Below are positions 50,951 to 62,400 of a DNA stretch of 64,000 bases, piece after piece. The stretch comes from Pyrus communis (lineage: Eukaryota; Streptophyta; Magnoliopsida; Rosales; Rosaceae). The position numbers were made by a program, and so were the translations under genes. The stretch lies in the NCBI RefSeq assembly GCF_963583255.1, contig NC_084816.1:23768119-23832118 (forward strand). The letters run 5' to 3'. Each line of letters starts with the position of its first letter. Position 1 is the first letter of the stretch. The notes under the pieces are model-generated. The model worked only from the letters and a program-made list of their open reading frames with translations. It searched no databases and was not told where the DNA came from.

Positions 50951-52147
50951 ATCGGTACCATGGTACCCATCCTTGCCCAACCGTACATAAATCACCGTTC
51001 AATCTATTTATTTTCACCTTTGCCTTACCGTGAAGTTTTGAAAATTAAGATAAGACTTTCCTTCGAGATTTTTGAGGGTGGAACCCAATTTGACAATGTT
51101 TTGGGCCTCACTATTATATTTTTCACTTATTTTTTTTGTTTTTGACTTAAATAATCTACTAAATATACATTTATTACTCAACAAATCGTAAATCTGCTTC
51201 CAGATGCCTTATAAAGTTTTCCTTAATGCTCACGAAAAAATATTTTTTCAAAAATAAAAATATTTTTATTTTGACAAAAAAAACATGGGTTAACACTCAC
51301 GGTTTTTAGTTGGTTTTGCAAATTCGTACATAATCATCGTTCAATCTATTTATTAACCTTCGCCTCACCGTAAAGTTTTAAAAATTAATGTAAGACTTTC
51401 CGTTGGTATTCTTGAGGGTGAAAATCCTTTTTTTATAATGTTTTGGGTCTCCCTACTGTATTTTTCACTTACTTTCTTAGCTTTCGGCTTAAATATTCTA
51501 CTAAATATACATTTGTTGCTCAATAAATCGTAAAATTGCTTCAAACGCCTTATAAGGTATGCTCACGGAAAATATTTCACGAAAAAAAAAAAGTCACACT
51601 TTTCACAAAAAACGTGAGTTAACACTCATGATTTTTTGTCGGTTTTAAAGATTTGTACTAAAATTATCGTTCAATCTATTATATTCACCTTCACCTCATT
51701 GTGAAGTTTTAAAAATTAGTGTAAGACTTTCCGTTGATATTCTTGAGGGTGGAACCCTATTTTGAAATGGTTTTGGGCCTCGCGACTATATTTTTCACTT
51801 ATTTTTTTTTTATTTTTTAGCTTAAATATTCTACTAAATATACATTAATTGCTCTACAAACTGTAAAATCGCTTTCAAATACCTTATAATGATTTCCTTA
51901 ATGTTCACGAAAAATATTCAAGAAAACAAAAAATTTGCATTTTTCACAAGAAAAGTGGGTTAACACTCACGATTTTTAGTCGGTTTTGTAAATTCGTACA
52001 TAAATCATCATTTAATCTATTTATCTTCACCTTCGCCTAACCTTGAAGTTTTGAAAATTAAAGTAAGACTTTCCATTGAGATTCTTGAGGGTAGAACCTC
52101 ATTTGACAATGTTTTGGTCCTCACTACTATATTTTTCACTTATTTTT
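50951..52147. repeat. Tandem repeat array, unit about 330-342 bp (left part)
   Basis: The anchor caatctatt recurs at 51,000, 51,342, 51,672 and (as taatctatt) 52,012. Each unit also has gaagttttgaaaatta, taagactttcc, attcttgagggtg, gttttgggcctc and cactcacgatttttag in the same order. The array is interrupted at 52,148 and resumes at 53,725. Confidence 0.9.
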
Positions 52148-52478
52148 AGGGTAAATTACATTTTACCTTCTCAGGTTTGGGGTTGATTGCAACTTTTTAC
52201 ATCTTTAAAACATTTCAATTTTATACATTTATTTATCATTTTATTTCAATTTCATACATTTGTTAGAAAATCCGTTAAGTGATAACGTGATAAATATAAG
52301 ATTCACATTTGTGCTGACGTTGCTGTCAAATTTGTACCACGTGGCAATTTTTTTATATACATTTAAATATAATAAAAAATTTGAAACCAATCTTCCCCGA
52401 CCCACCTTCTCCCTCCCCTCCACTCTCTTCACCTCCCCTCCCCCAACCGACCCCTTCCCCACAAACCCCGCCTCCCCC

Positions 52479-52509
<31 letters not shown>

Positions 52510-53724
52510 AAAAACCCAGATTATTTGTGATCAATCAATCGTCTCCCGACAAAATCGCACCTCGTTTTCAATCACCTCCTTCAATTTCAGCTCCTCCTCC
52601 AATTTCAAGGCAAACCCATCTTCCCTTTCTTTCAGACAACCTTCGAGCCTCTACATTTCGTCGCGAAGCGATTCTCTCTCGCCGGAAATTTCTCTGACGA
52701 CTTCAGTTAGCTCGGCGTTGCGAGCCAGGGCGTTGTCTCTCTACTGTCGGATGAGAATACAGTCTTCCTCCATCGCCGCCAACTTCGATAGTAAGGCTTG
52801 GTGTGACTGGCGAAGGGACTCGAGCTCGGCGAGAAGACTATCACCAGATTCGGAGGTTTCTGGGTTGTTCGGCGCATCTGGGCCGTTGACTTGGGTTTCT
52901 GGGAGTGTTTCTTTAGGGTTTTTCCATGGTCCATAGAGCAGCCGATGGTTATAGATCGTCATGAAGTGCGTGACTCAGAGGGTTAAAGTTTCAGAACTAC
53001 TAGTCAAAGAAGTGTAGATGGAGAATGAGAGAAGCAAGTTTGTGCAATTTTGCGTTTTGGAACGGGACAGTTGCAGAACCCGGGTTTTTTGGGGTTTTAT
53101 TGGTTAATTACAAATTATTTGGGTTTTTTTGGGGTTTTGGGTGGGGTGTTTTGGGGGGTGGGGGGGTGGGGGGGGAAGGGATGGGTTGCGGGTTGCGGGT
53201 TGCGGGTGGGTTTTTTTGGATGGGAGGGGAGGTGAAGAAAATGAAGGAGAGGGAGAAGGTGGGTCGGGAAGATGGGTTTCGGGTTTTGGGGTGGGGGGGG
53301 GGGGGGGGGGGGGGGGGGGGTGGGGGGTGTGGGAATGGGTTGCGGGTTGCGGGTGGGTTTTTTTGGATGGGAGGGGAGGTGAAGAAAATGAAGGAGAGGG
53401 AGAAGGTGGGTCGGGAAGATGGGTTTCGGGTTTTTTTTTAAAATTTTATATTTAAATTTGTAAATAACGTAAATTATTATATTTTAAATGTATAAAAAAT
53501 TATTTTTTTTTACCATATGGCACAAATTTGGTAGCTACGTCACAACAAATATGGATTTCACATTTGCTATGTCATCACTTAACGGTTTACTTAACGGATT
53601 TTCTAACAGATGTATAAAATTGAGATAAAATGATAAGTAAATGTATGAAATTGAAATGTTTTAAAGATATTGTAAGAAGTTGCAATTGACCTCAAACCTG
53701 AGAATGTAAAATATAATTTACCCT
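52148..53724. mobile_element. Long-TIR (Mutator-like/foldback) element carrying a gene fragment
   Basis: The ends are inverted repeats of at least 200 bp: agggtaaattacattttacc at the left and the complement of agggtaaattatattttaca at the right, followed by matching ttaaaacatttcaat and gttagaaaatccgttaag. The similarity extends to a C-run (52,476-52,499) facing a G-run (53,288-53,320). On the right the module gtgaagaaaatgaaggagag is itself duplicated (53,232 and 53,380). It is inserted in the about 335-bp tandem array. No transposase is visible. A target-site duplication is not clear; only an imperfect ...tttttag occurs on both sides. Confidence 0.85.
52531..52962 (-). pseudogene. Captured coiled-coil gene fragment inside the long-TIR element
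   Basis: The minus-strand frame from 52,962 to 52,531 encodes 143 codons with only two internal stops, both TAG (52,741-52,743 and 52,651-52,653), each one C-to-T step from a Gln codon. The peptide is host-gene-like: a Pro/Asn-rich start, then SLLAELESLRQSHQALLSK, ARNAELTEVVREISGER and a heptad-rich LEEELKLKEVIENE. I do not recognise the parent gene. GC content is clearly above the surrounding repeats. Confidence 0.7.
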
Positions 53725-53940
53725 ACTTTTTAGTTTGCAGCTTAAGTATTCTATTAAAAATACATTAATTGCTCTATAAACCGTAAAATCGCTTCCAAAT
53801 GCCTTATAAAGTTTTCCTTAATGCTCATGAAAAATATTTCGAGAAAATAAAAAAATTATATTTTTCACAAAAAACATGGGTGTTTTTAGTCATCTTGCAA
53901 ATTCGTACATAAATCATCATTCAATCTATTTATTACCTCC
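53725..53940. repeat. Tandem repeat array, right part after the long-TIR element
   Basis: Resumes mid-unit (gcttaagtattctattaaa) and reaches the next caatctatt anchor at 53,922. Removing the insert leaves a spacing of about 330 bp, as in the left part. Confidence 0.85.
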
Positions 53941-54620
53941 GAATTGAGTCAGTAGTTATGATTGCCAAGGGCCAAAGTAAACGGAGGTGGATTGTTTGCC
54001 CTCCCATTTCCATACTCTCCCCATGTCCTCCTGTGATGTGTGATCACGGTTAAGCCACGTCAACTTTTGATATTAATTTTTTTATAGAAATAATAAAACA
54101 AAAAGTAATAGAAATATAAAATGTTGACGTGGCTTAACCATGACCACATAAACAGAAGGGCATAAAGAAAGTATGAAAATAAGAGGACAGACAGTCCACC
54201 TCGAAAGCGTTACTGTTTTTCAAAATGCGTAAATTTGTACTTTGTTAACGCAGGTGTGCAGGGAACATGCAGTTACGGAACGAGAGTAGATTATATATTG
54301 GGATCTACATGGGTAAATTATTTCTGTCCACATGGGTAGCTGTTGCGGATACAACATGTCAAAGGAAAAGGTGAAATTTGGTGTGGTTTGTTAGCAATTT
54401 TTCACTTCTTCAAATTGTACAGCAAAGTGAAAAAGTACATATTTTGAGAGTGATTTCTTTGTTCTTCGCTTTCTTTTCATTTGCTTCTCATTTTGTTACC
54501 CCGAACATTGAATTTTGAAACGTGAATTTACCCTCTATGTTTATCTATTGTCATTTTATCAATATGTGTGTCACAAGTTAAATCGGAAACGGATCATGAT
54601 TTTAAAATAAGTTGGGATAA
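53941..54620 (+). pseudogene. Partial duplicate of the EEP gene 3' end (exon 3 end, intron 3, exon 4 start, 3'UTR)
   Basis: gagtcagtagttatgattgc matches the end of exon 3 (48,980-49,009), and caggtgtgcagggaacatgc matches the exon 4 start. 54,345-54,600 matches the 3'UTR (gtcacaagttaaatc). Most of exon 4 is missing after the TATATATTG stretch at about 54,300. It is non-coding. Confidence 0.85.
53982..54203. mobile_element. MITE inside the EEP pseudogene intron
   Basis: Terminal inverted repeats: cggaggtggattgtttgccc at the left, and the right end reads in reverse cgaggtggactgtctgtcct. A second inverted pair inside (ggttaagccacgtcaac against gttgacgtggcttaacc) makes a strong hairpin. It is absent from the intact gene's intron 3. 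Confidence 0.85.
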
Positions 54621-54980
54621 ACTTATTTGATGTATAGCTTAAAATGAGTTGAGATAAAGATATGGTGTCTCAAGGGTGGCTTTCATATTCTCGCTCTTTC
54701 ACACAAAAGTTTCACGTTATTATTCTATAGTTGACTTTTGGTTAGAAAATGTGAGTCATGTGAAAAGTTATACTATTAAAAAAAAATTTAGTTGACCTAT
54801 AACTTATGTTTTTTCTTAGACAAACGACATTGTTAATGGGTTTCAACAGCACTTGTTGCTCTTGCACTGAAGCATTATTGTTAAATAAAAGCTAAAACAA
54901 ATAGTGTCCATTTAGAGCCTCGTGCAGGAGTACAAGTACCATATGAACTTGTGCCGCCATATAAAAGAAATTAAGTGATT
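54621..54980. other. Spacer
   Basis: AT-rich. No feature recognised. Confidence 0.35.
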
Positions 54981-54989
54981 GGGTTATAA

Positions 54990-56392
54990 CATATTAGTTG
55001 GCCCAATTGGAGTAAAAGCAACATACAAAGTGCCAATTCTCTCTTTGCACATAAGAGTATACTCTTTAGTTTGCGTCTTTCTTCACACGTGTTAAGTCAG
55101 GCGACGTGGGGATAAAAAAAAAGAGAAATATATAGTCTGTTATAGCTAATGTTCTCTTCAACACTTAAAAGCATTATACTAAACTAGCCTTTATGCACGC
55201 GTTCACGAGCATGCAGAAGATATTTTTTGAATTACGGTATATTACGCGCAACTTACACGTTTTAAATGTATTTATATGCATAAATTGACAAAAGGAAAGT
55301 TAAATATTTGAAGTAAATAAATAATTTTAGATCATGCTAGAAGAAATCCCTCGTAAACCAATTAAAGCAGCTGAATTCACATAATAAAATCGATTTTTTA
55401 TAAAATTTACATTAAGAATAGAGAAAATAATATTTAATAAACAATTGATTGAATCACATTATTGCTAGCCCATTGTGAGGTTAAGCCCACACCCTCCCCC
55501 TTAGTGTAGATAATATCGTTTGTTAAAAAAAAAAAAAAAAAAAAACAATCATTTGACTATTAATTTAATCACATTATTATCCGTGTGCGAAAGACCTTTT
55601 TTTATAAAGAAAATAATATTTAATAAATAATTGATTGAATCATATTACTGCTAACTTATTGTAAGGTACTAATTAAAAAAAAAAAAAAAAAACTTTACTA
55701 ATTCATCACTGACACTACGTCTCTTAAGATGTTTTGAACACAATATTCATCATTTTTCTTATTTTTTATTATATTTTTCTTTCCCCTTCACGTGGGCACC
55801 ATCAACTTTCACTTATCCTTTCATTTTTTTTTTTTTTTTGTTCTTTTCTCTCTTCCCACTTATATTTATATTATATTTTATGATGACCAAATTACCAAAT
55901 TACCCCTGCATTATTTGATATATTATATTGGGCTGCTTTTGGGTTTTTTTTGGTTGAGGGGCAATTTTGTCCTGATATTTTTGTCAAACGAGTGACCCCA
56001 AAGTTTTTGTCAGCATGCATGACCCCAAATTGGGGCTCTTGCTTTCTATTATATAGATACGGCCTTGAATGTTCCAATATTACCTTTTGGTTTAATGTCG
56101 GGTATCCAAAACTATCAATGCCTTATCGGAATAAAATTACAAGAAAAACTTACGTAGCAGCGGTCATCATATTTCACATGCCAACTCTCATAAAAATATA
56201 AAATATCTTTTATCTTAATCTCATTCAACCCCATACTAAGTCTGATAAAAAACTGATCTAATCAGAGAGTTTATCGAAGCTTTCCTCCTAGTTTGTTTCA
56301 ACACACATTCAAACAAATTGCACAGTAAATAAGATGATATTATTATTCGTTTGGTCGGATTAATATCACAAATACAACTTATTAAATTCAAG
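54990..56392. repeat. Segmental duplication, copy A
   Basis: Three collinear blocks (54,990-55,190; 56,056-56,215; 56,245-56,392) match 57,500-57,680, 57,682-57,835 and 58,808-58,946. Examples are ggcccaattggagtaaa, ccttttggtttaatgtcggg against ccttttcacttattgtcggg, and gatctaatcagagag. Between blocks 1 and 2 a smaller duplication (aataatatttaataaacaat) is seen at 55,430 and 55,613. Confidence 0.8.
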
Positions 56393-56452
56393 AGCTAAGT
56401 AAAACCTTGCTCAAATCACTTATTAATCCGACCTCATCTAATCTAAATCTGA

Positions 56453-56701
56453 TTAACTAAAGTAATCATGCACGACCAGCTGCTTCTGATCTTTTTCAAA
56501 GCTGTAAAGCACAGAAGTTGCTTCTTCTTTTTCTTCCGGTTGCTGCTTCACAACCGCGGGGCGCTGGTCCTCCTCCATGAAAATCAACAGCCGTCCATCT
56601 CTCCTGACTTTGGTCATGGTGAATCTCGGCCGTCCGTTCCCGTTCAGCGTGGACAGCAATGGCGGGAAGTCCCTCCTCATTCCCTCGCGAGCTGCTGCCA
56701 T
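56453..56701 (-). CDS. Small FAF-domain-like protein, possibly N-terminally truncated
   Basis: The minus-strand frame is open from about 56,839 to the TAA at 56,453. The first ATG in frame is at 56,701 and gives 82 residues. The core is REGMRRDFPPLLSTLNGNGRP, then VRRDGRLLIFMEED. That is the shape of the FANTASTIC FOUR (FAF) domain, with FPP, LSTL, GRP and a final RxDGRLxI; FAF proteins modulate shoot-meristem size. The match is by pattern only and the family assignment is tentative. The acidic N-terminal region usual for FAF proteins is not visible, so this may be a truncated copy or have an unrecognised upstream exon. It lies right after copy A of a segmental duplication. Confidence 0.45.
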   Translation of the reverse strand: MAAAREGMRRDFPPLLSTLNGNGRPRFTMTKVRRDGRLLIFMEEDQRPAVVKQQPEEKEEATSVLYSFEKDQKQLVVHDYFS

Positions 56702-56839
56702 TACCGCAAGTAGTAGTCCCGCACTATTTTTGTTAGGCACTAATTTCTCTCTGGTTTCTCGTATCACGAAAGAAAAATGGTTGTTCAACCCAATTGCACG
56801 AATATTTATAGCGATTTTGGTTCTTCCCTCCTGGTTCAA

Positions 56840-57499
56840 ACATGAATTATATTGGTTTGGACTTTCCTAATTAGTTAATTTACTCTCCTATTTAGATTTG
56901 GAAAGCTGTTAATGAATTGTTAGCACCACATTAATTAATAAAACAACACTAATTGACCAAATTAATTGCAAACGTATTGGGCAAAGCAGATGTGGAGTGT
57001 CTAGTATGTATGTACTCCGAGTTGTTTTTCATTTTGTTCAATCGTTGGTGGGGTTTTGAGGGGGAGGGAAGAAAGGGGTGGAGGAGTTTCGAACTCGGTG
57101 AGGAAGTATGTATTTCGAGTTTGGATCTCAATTTCTGTACTTTTTCTTTTTTCGAAACATACTTCTTGTTTTGATGGAAATGTACGATATCCATTAAGAT
57201 GCTGATAAAATACGTACAGGAAGATTTTATAATATCGCTTGCATGATAGTGTACCCCCTGCAAAACTCTAGAGAAAAATTTGTAAATGGTTACCCCTAAA
57301 TTTTCAAAAGCATCTATTGACTATATTCAAAGTCATTCGTAGGGAAGTTCCCTGTATCGTTGTACTAAAAAAGTTGAAAGTATTTGTAGAAGTTGATGAG
57401 GGATGCATGCTGTATACGCAGGAGAAAATAGAGGAGTCGGTTGTAATTCTTAGGAGGTGGTGTTCCTCCCTCGAGGATGATTTGGGAGGCATTTAGCAT
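56840..57499. other. Spacer upstream of the FAF-like frame
   Basis: Moderately AT-rich sequence. No supported gene. Confidence 0.35.
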
Positions 57500-57837
57500 G
57501 GCCCAATTGGAGTAAATACAACATGCAAAATGCCGACTCTCTTTGCACATCGAGAGTATACTCTTTAATATGTATCTTTCTTCACACGTGACAAGTCAAG
57601 TGAGACAAGAGATAGAGAAAAGAGAAATATAAAGTCCGTTATAGCTAAGCTTCTTTCAACACTTAAATTTAAAGTATTATACTAAATACGACATTGGATG
57701 TTCTAAGATCACCTTTTCACTTATTGTCGGGTGTCCAAAACTGTATATGCCTTACTGGAAAAAACCGAGAAAATTTAAGTAGGAGCACCTAACATATTTC
57801 ACATGTCAACTCTCATAAAAATATGAAAGAGGAAATT

Positions 57838-58330
57838 GTAGTAATGGTTTCTCAACTTTGATCAAATTGAAGCAATGATCCCTCAACTAAAAATCTATTA
57901 TCATTAGTCCCTCAACCCATCAAAATATGTAGCTATGGTCATTTTCATCAAATTCGTCAAAATTTTGTCAAAATGAGTTATGTTGGAATGACCATTGCTA
58001 CAATTGGGGTCCCTCAACTCATCAAAATGTGTAGCTATGGTCTTTTTCGTCAACTTCCTCAGAATTTTGTCAAGATGAGTTATGTTGGAAGGACTACTAC
58101 TACAATTGGGTTAAAGTTAAGGGATCATTGCTCCAATTAAGTTAAAGTTGAAGGATCATTTCTCCAATTGGATTAAAGTTGAGAGACCAATGATAATGGA
58201 TTTTCAGTTAATGAACCATAGCTGCACCTTTTGATGAGTTTAGGGACCAATGGTAATGAATTTTTAATTGAGGAATCATTGCTTCAATTAAGTTAAAGTT
58301 AAGGGATCATTACTACAATTTACTCAATAT
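57838..58330. mobile_element. Foldback/long-TIR repeat, second copy
   Basis: Same family as in ABP1 intron 1: aaattgtagtaatggt and ccctcaactaaaaat at the left, and inverted counterparts (tttttaattgaggaatcatt, tactacaatttact) at the right. Modules with gtagctatggtc and ttttgtcaaaatgagttatg are repeated in the middle. Confidence 0.75.
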
Positions 58331-58334
58331 AAAA

Positions 58335-58800
58335 TCTTTGGGTTAATCTCATTTTACTACCCTAAAGTTTTCTTATTTTCAACATTTGGTACATGAAGTT
58401 TTTTTCATCCCAGAGTAGTACCTAAAGTCGTAATATTGGGACAGTCTCATACATCTGTTAAGGTTGCTGTTAAGTCAACTGTTAAGTGGTGACATGGCGC
58501 CCACGTGGTCAATAACTAGACTCCACGTGTCAATATGGGCCCACATGAATATTAAAAATTAAAAATATTAATAAAAAGTAAAAAACTGAAAAAAAGTTTA
58601 AAAACTAAAACAGATTTTCTTCTTTCCAAACCCATGGCCGATTGCTTCCTCTACCCCTCCTCGGCCGCCTCCCATACTGATTCAACCCCACACTAATTTC
58701 TTTCAGGTGGAATCAGTATGGCGCCACTTGTCAATATGACCACACACAAATATTTAAAAAATTAAGAAAATTAAAAATTAAAAAAAAATTGAAAAACTAA
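58335..58800. repeat. Degenerate repeat with an inverted-repeat-like end
   Basis: Contains ggttaatctcattttactac, ctgttaagtcaactgttaag and cccacgtggtcaataac, followed by A-rich sequence. The modules cacgtgtcaatatgggccca and cacttgtcaatatgaccaca recur at 58,533 and 58,725. Class not determined. Confidence 0.45.
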
Positions 58801-58946
58801 AAAAATTAAAAAATTGATCTAATCAGAGAGTATCGAAGCTTCCCTCCTAGTTTGTTTTAACACAAACATTCAAACAAATTGCAGAGAATAAGATGTTTTT
58901 TTTTTTTTTTTTTTTTTTTTTTTTGTCGGATTAATATCCAAAATAC

Positions 58947-59330
58947 TGTTAGAGTAACTTGATTTGATGAGTTTTATCCAAAGAGAAGAAACTGAACAGG
59001 AAACGAAGAACAGAGAAGGAAGAAGCTGAAACGAAAGTTTTCTTTCTTGTTATTCTTGCAAAAGTATTGCAGAGAAATATTTTGTACTACTCAGCAAAAT
59101 GAGCACTAACACTCATTTACATTAACTGATGGCCTTAGCTTTAGGACCACACAAAACACTACATTTAATCTTGGTCACTCATCTACCTAATTACATGGAT
59201 CAAACACCACATGGCACTCATGGCCTTACATCCTTTTGACTTTACACTTGGCAGATATGCTCAAGTGAATACACATATTAAACTCATCTTATTTCTAATA
59301 CTCAATCAGCTAGAGACTTATAATTCAACA
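58947..59330 (-). repeat. 3' LTR of the copia element
   Basis: 384 bp bounded by TG and CA. Preceded on the element strand by the purine tract at about 59,331-59,340. Confidence 0.93.
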
Positions 59331-59461
59331 CTCCCCTTTAAGTCTTGAGCTGATTTCACTCCAAGCATGCTCCTGAGATAATTAAACCGATCTTTTGCCA
59401 ACGGTTTTGTGAAAATATCTGCCATCTGTTCTTCAGTGGGACAATAGATCAAATCAATGAT

Positions 59462-62400
59462 TCATTCTTGCAGTGCATCTTTAATGAAGTGATACCTTCT
59501 ATCTATATGTTTGGTCTTTTGATGAAAGACAGAATTCTTGGTGATTGCAATTGCTGAGGTGTTGTCACAGTGCACTGGAGTTGCTTCAGTTTGAAGTTCC
59601 CCAAAATCTTCTAGGACAAATCTAAGCCAGATTGCTTGTGTAGTGGCATTTGATGCACTTATGTACTCTGCTTCTGCAGTGGATAATGCCACGCAACTTT
59701 GCTTAACTGAAGCCCAAGAAAAAACTCCACTTCCAAACGAAAATGCATATCCAGATGTACTTTTGCTATCATCTGGTGATCCACCCCAGTCACTATCGCA
59801 ATAGCCAATCAACATTGCCTCCTTGCCTTTTGTATACTCCAAACCATAGTCTAGAGTCCCTTTGATGTATTTGAGCACACGTTTGGCAGTTCCAAAATGC
59901 TTGCTGGTGGGACAATGCATAAATCTGGCAAGCAAACTGGATGCATACATGATGTCAGGCCTAGTAGCTGTGAGATATAGAAGACTCCCCACAATGCTTC
60001 TGTATAACTCTTCACTTACTGCTCCACTTCCATCATCTTTAGTTAATTTGTCAGTTGCCACAAGTGGTGTGATCACAGATTTGCACTCATTCAGACCAAA
60101 CTTGCTTAGTAAAGAACTTGCATATTTTTTCTGATGAATGAAAATGCTAGAATTTGTCTGAATTATCCCCATTCCAAGAAAATGATGGAGAAGACCCAAA
60201 TCTGTCATTTCATATTTTCTTTTCATGTCTTCTTTGAATTCATCAAGCATCAGTCTATCACTTCCAGTATAAACTATGTCATCCACGTAAATTGAAACAA
60301 TTAGAATGTCTTGTCCCCTTGCTTTGGTGTACAGTGTTGGTTCACTCAAACTTTTCTCAAAACCACACTGTGAGAAGTATGTATCGATTTCTCCATACCA
60401 AGCCCTTGGAGCCTGCTTTAATCCGTACAAGGCTTTATGCAGTCGATAGACTTTATCTTCCTTTCCTTTGACTACATATCCTTCAGGCTGATCTACATAA
60501 ACCTCTTCTTCCAATACACCATTCAAAAAGGTTGATTTTACATCAAGTTGATATAATTTCCAGCTCTTATGTGCTGCCAAAGCTACAAGAGTCCTGATAG
60601 TATCCAATCTTGCCACTGAAGCATATGTTTCATTGTAGTCTAGACCTGGCTTTTGAGCATAACCCTTTGCAACTAGTCTAGCTTTGTTTTTTAAAACTGA
60701 TCCATCAAGATTCAACTTGGTTTTATAAACCCATTTAACTCCAATAACAGGTTTTTCAGTTGGTCTATCCACAAGCTTCCAGGTGCCATTCTTCTCAATC
60801 ATAGCTAATTCATCTTCCATTGCCTTTAACCATGATTTATCTTGAGCTGCATCTGCATATCTTTCTGGTTCCAGAATGCATGAGTTGCATTGAGCAAGAA
60901 CATCATTCAAATTCCTCCATTTTAGAGGTGAGTGATCATAAGTCTCTGGAATCTGTGCAGACTCAGGAGTGCAACTTTCTTGTTCTTGTGTATGAGAAGA
61001 AGAACTAGGACTGAGAGAACTTCCTTCAATCACACTCATCTCATATGAATTCACACCAACTACATTTTCTGGTTGATCCTGAATGTAGGTTGCAGCAGCT
61101 GAACTTTGTGAATTTTCTTTCCAATTCCAGGTCATAGATTCATCAAAGGCTACATCTCTTGACAAGATTAACTTGTTAGTACATGGATCAAATATTCTGT
61201 ATCCCTTCTCACATGTAGCATAACCCACAAATACACCTTTAACACTCTTAGCATCTAGCTTCTGTCTTGTCTCAGTAGGTACATGTACATAGCACAGAGA
61301 ACCAAAGATCTTGAGATGTGCAAGACCTGGTTTTCTGCCACTATAAGCTTCAAAAGGGGTTGTATTTCCAAGTGCCTTTGTAGGACACCTATTCAGAATA
61401 TATACAGCTGTGTGTATAGCTTCAGCCCAAAGAACATATGGCATATCTCTATCATGAAGCATAGTCTTTGCCATTTCAACCACAGTTCGATTTTTTCTCT
61501 CCACCACTCCATTCTGTTGAGGAGTATAAGCCATGGTGAGTTGCCTTTGAATGCCTTCAGTTTCACAGAATTTAGTAAACTCAGAAGATAAGAACTCTCC
61601 ACCTCTGTCACTCCTTAGACTTTTAACTTTGAAACCACTCTCCAGCTCCACCATTGACTTGAACTTTTTGAAATAGTTGAATGCATCAGATTTGTATCTG
61701 AGAAAATACACCCAAATCATCCTTGTACAATCGTCAATGAATAGCATGAAGTATTTGTTTCCAGCCAAGGAGGCATTCTGCATAGGGCCACAGAGATCAA
61801 CATGTATAAGTTCCAGAGGACAGCTTGCTCTCCAGGTTTGATCTTTTGGAAACCATTCTCTGTGTTGTTTTCCAAATTGATACCCTTGACATACATCTTT
61901 GATTGCTTCTAGATATGGAAGACCATGCACCATATTCTTCTCACTGAGTTGCTGAAGCCCTCTGAAATTCAAGTGGCCTAGTCTTCTGTGCCAAAACTGA
62001 GTAGAATGCTCCAAACTAGCCTTCAAAACCAACTGATTATTTTTCACCAGAGAAAGAGGATAGCATCGATTTTCCTTCTTCTTAACCTTGATGATAAGGT
62101 TCTCAAGTGAAGGTCCATCATATATACTGCAAAAACCTCCTCCAAACACTAGATAATATCCATGCTCATCCATTTGTCCAACACTCAATAAGTTCTCTTT
62201 TAAACCTGGCAGATGCATGACTTCCCTGATATACCTTTTACCTCTATTAGTATCAATCTGCAATGAACCCATTCCAGCAACATTCACTAACACACCAGTA
62301 GGCATTTGCACCTTTCCAGCAACATTCGTTTTTATGTCAACAAGGAGATCAGCATTCCCTGTGATGTGGTTACTACAACCACTGTCAACATACCAATTTC

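Larger units (their letters stand above)
57500..58946. repeat. Segmental duplication, copy B, with insertions
   Basis: Same order of blocks as copy A, but blocks 2 and 3 are separated by a foldback element (57,838-58,330) and further repeat DNA (58,335-58,800). A T25 tract at 58,898-58,924 replaces a short AT stretch of copy A. The copia element is inserted at the end of block 3. Confidence 0.8.

Noticed and set aside
52260..52697. Pro-rich plus-strand open frame
   Set aside because: It is a translation of the C-run and CT-rich arm of the long-TIR element and the antisense of the captured coiled-coil fragment. No protein-like pattern.
53025..53455. Gly/Trp-rich open frames
   Set aside because: They arise from the G-run and a duplicated G-rich module in the right arm of the long-TIR element.
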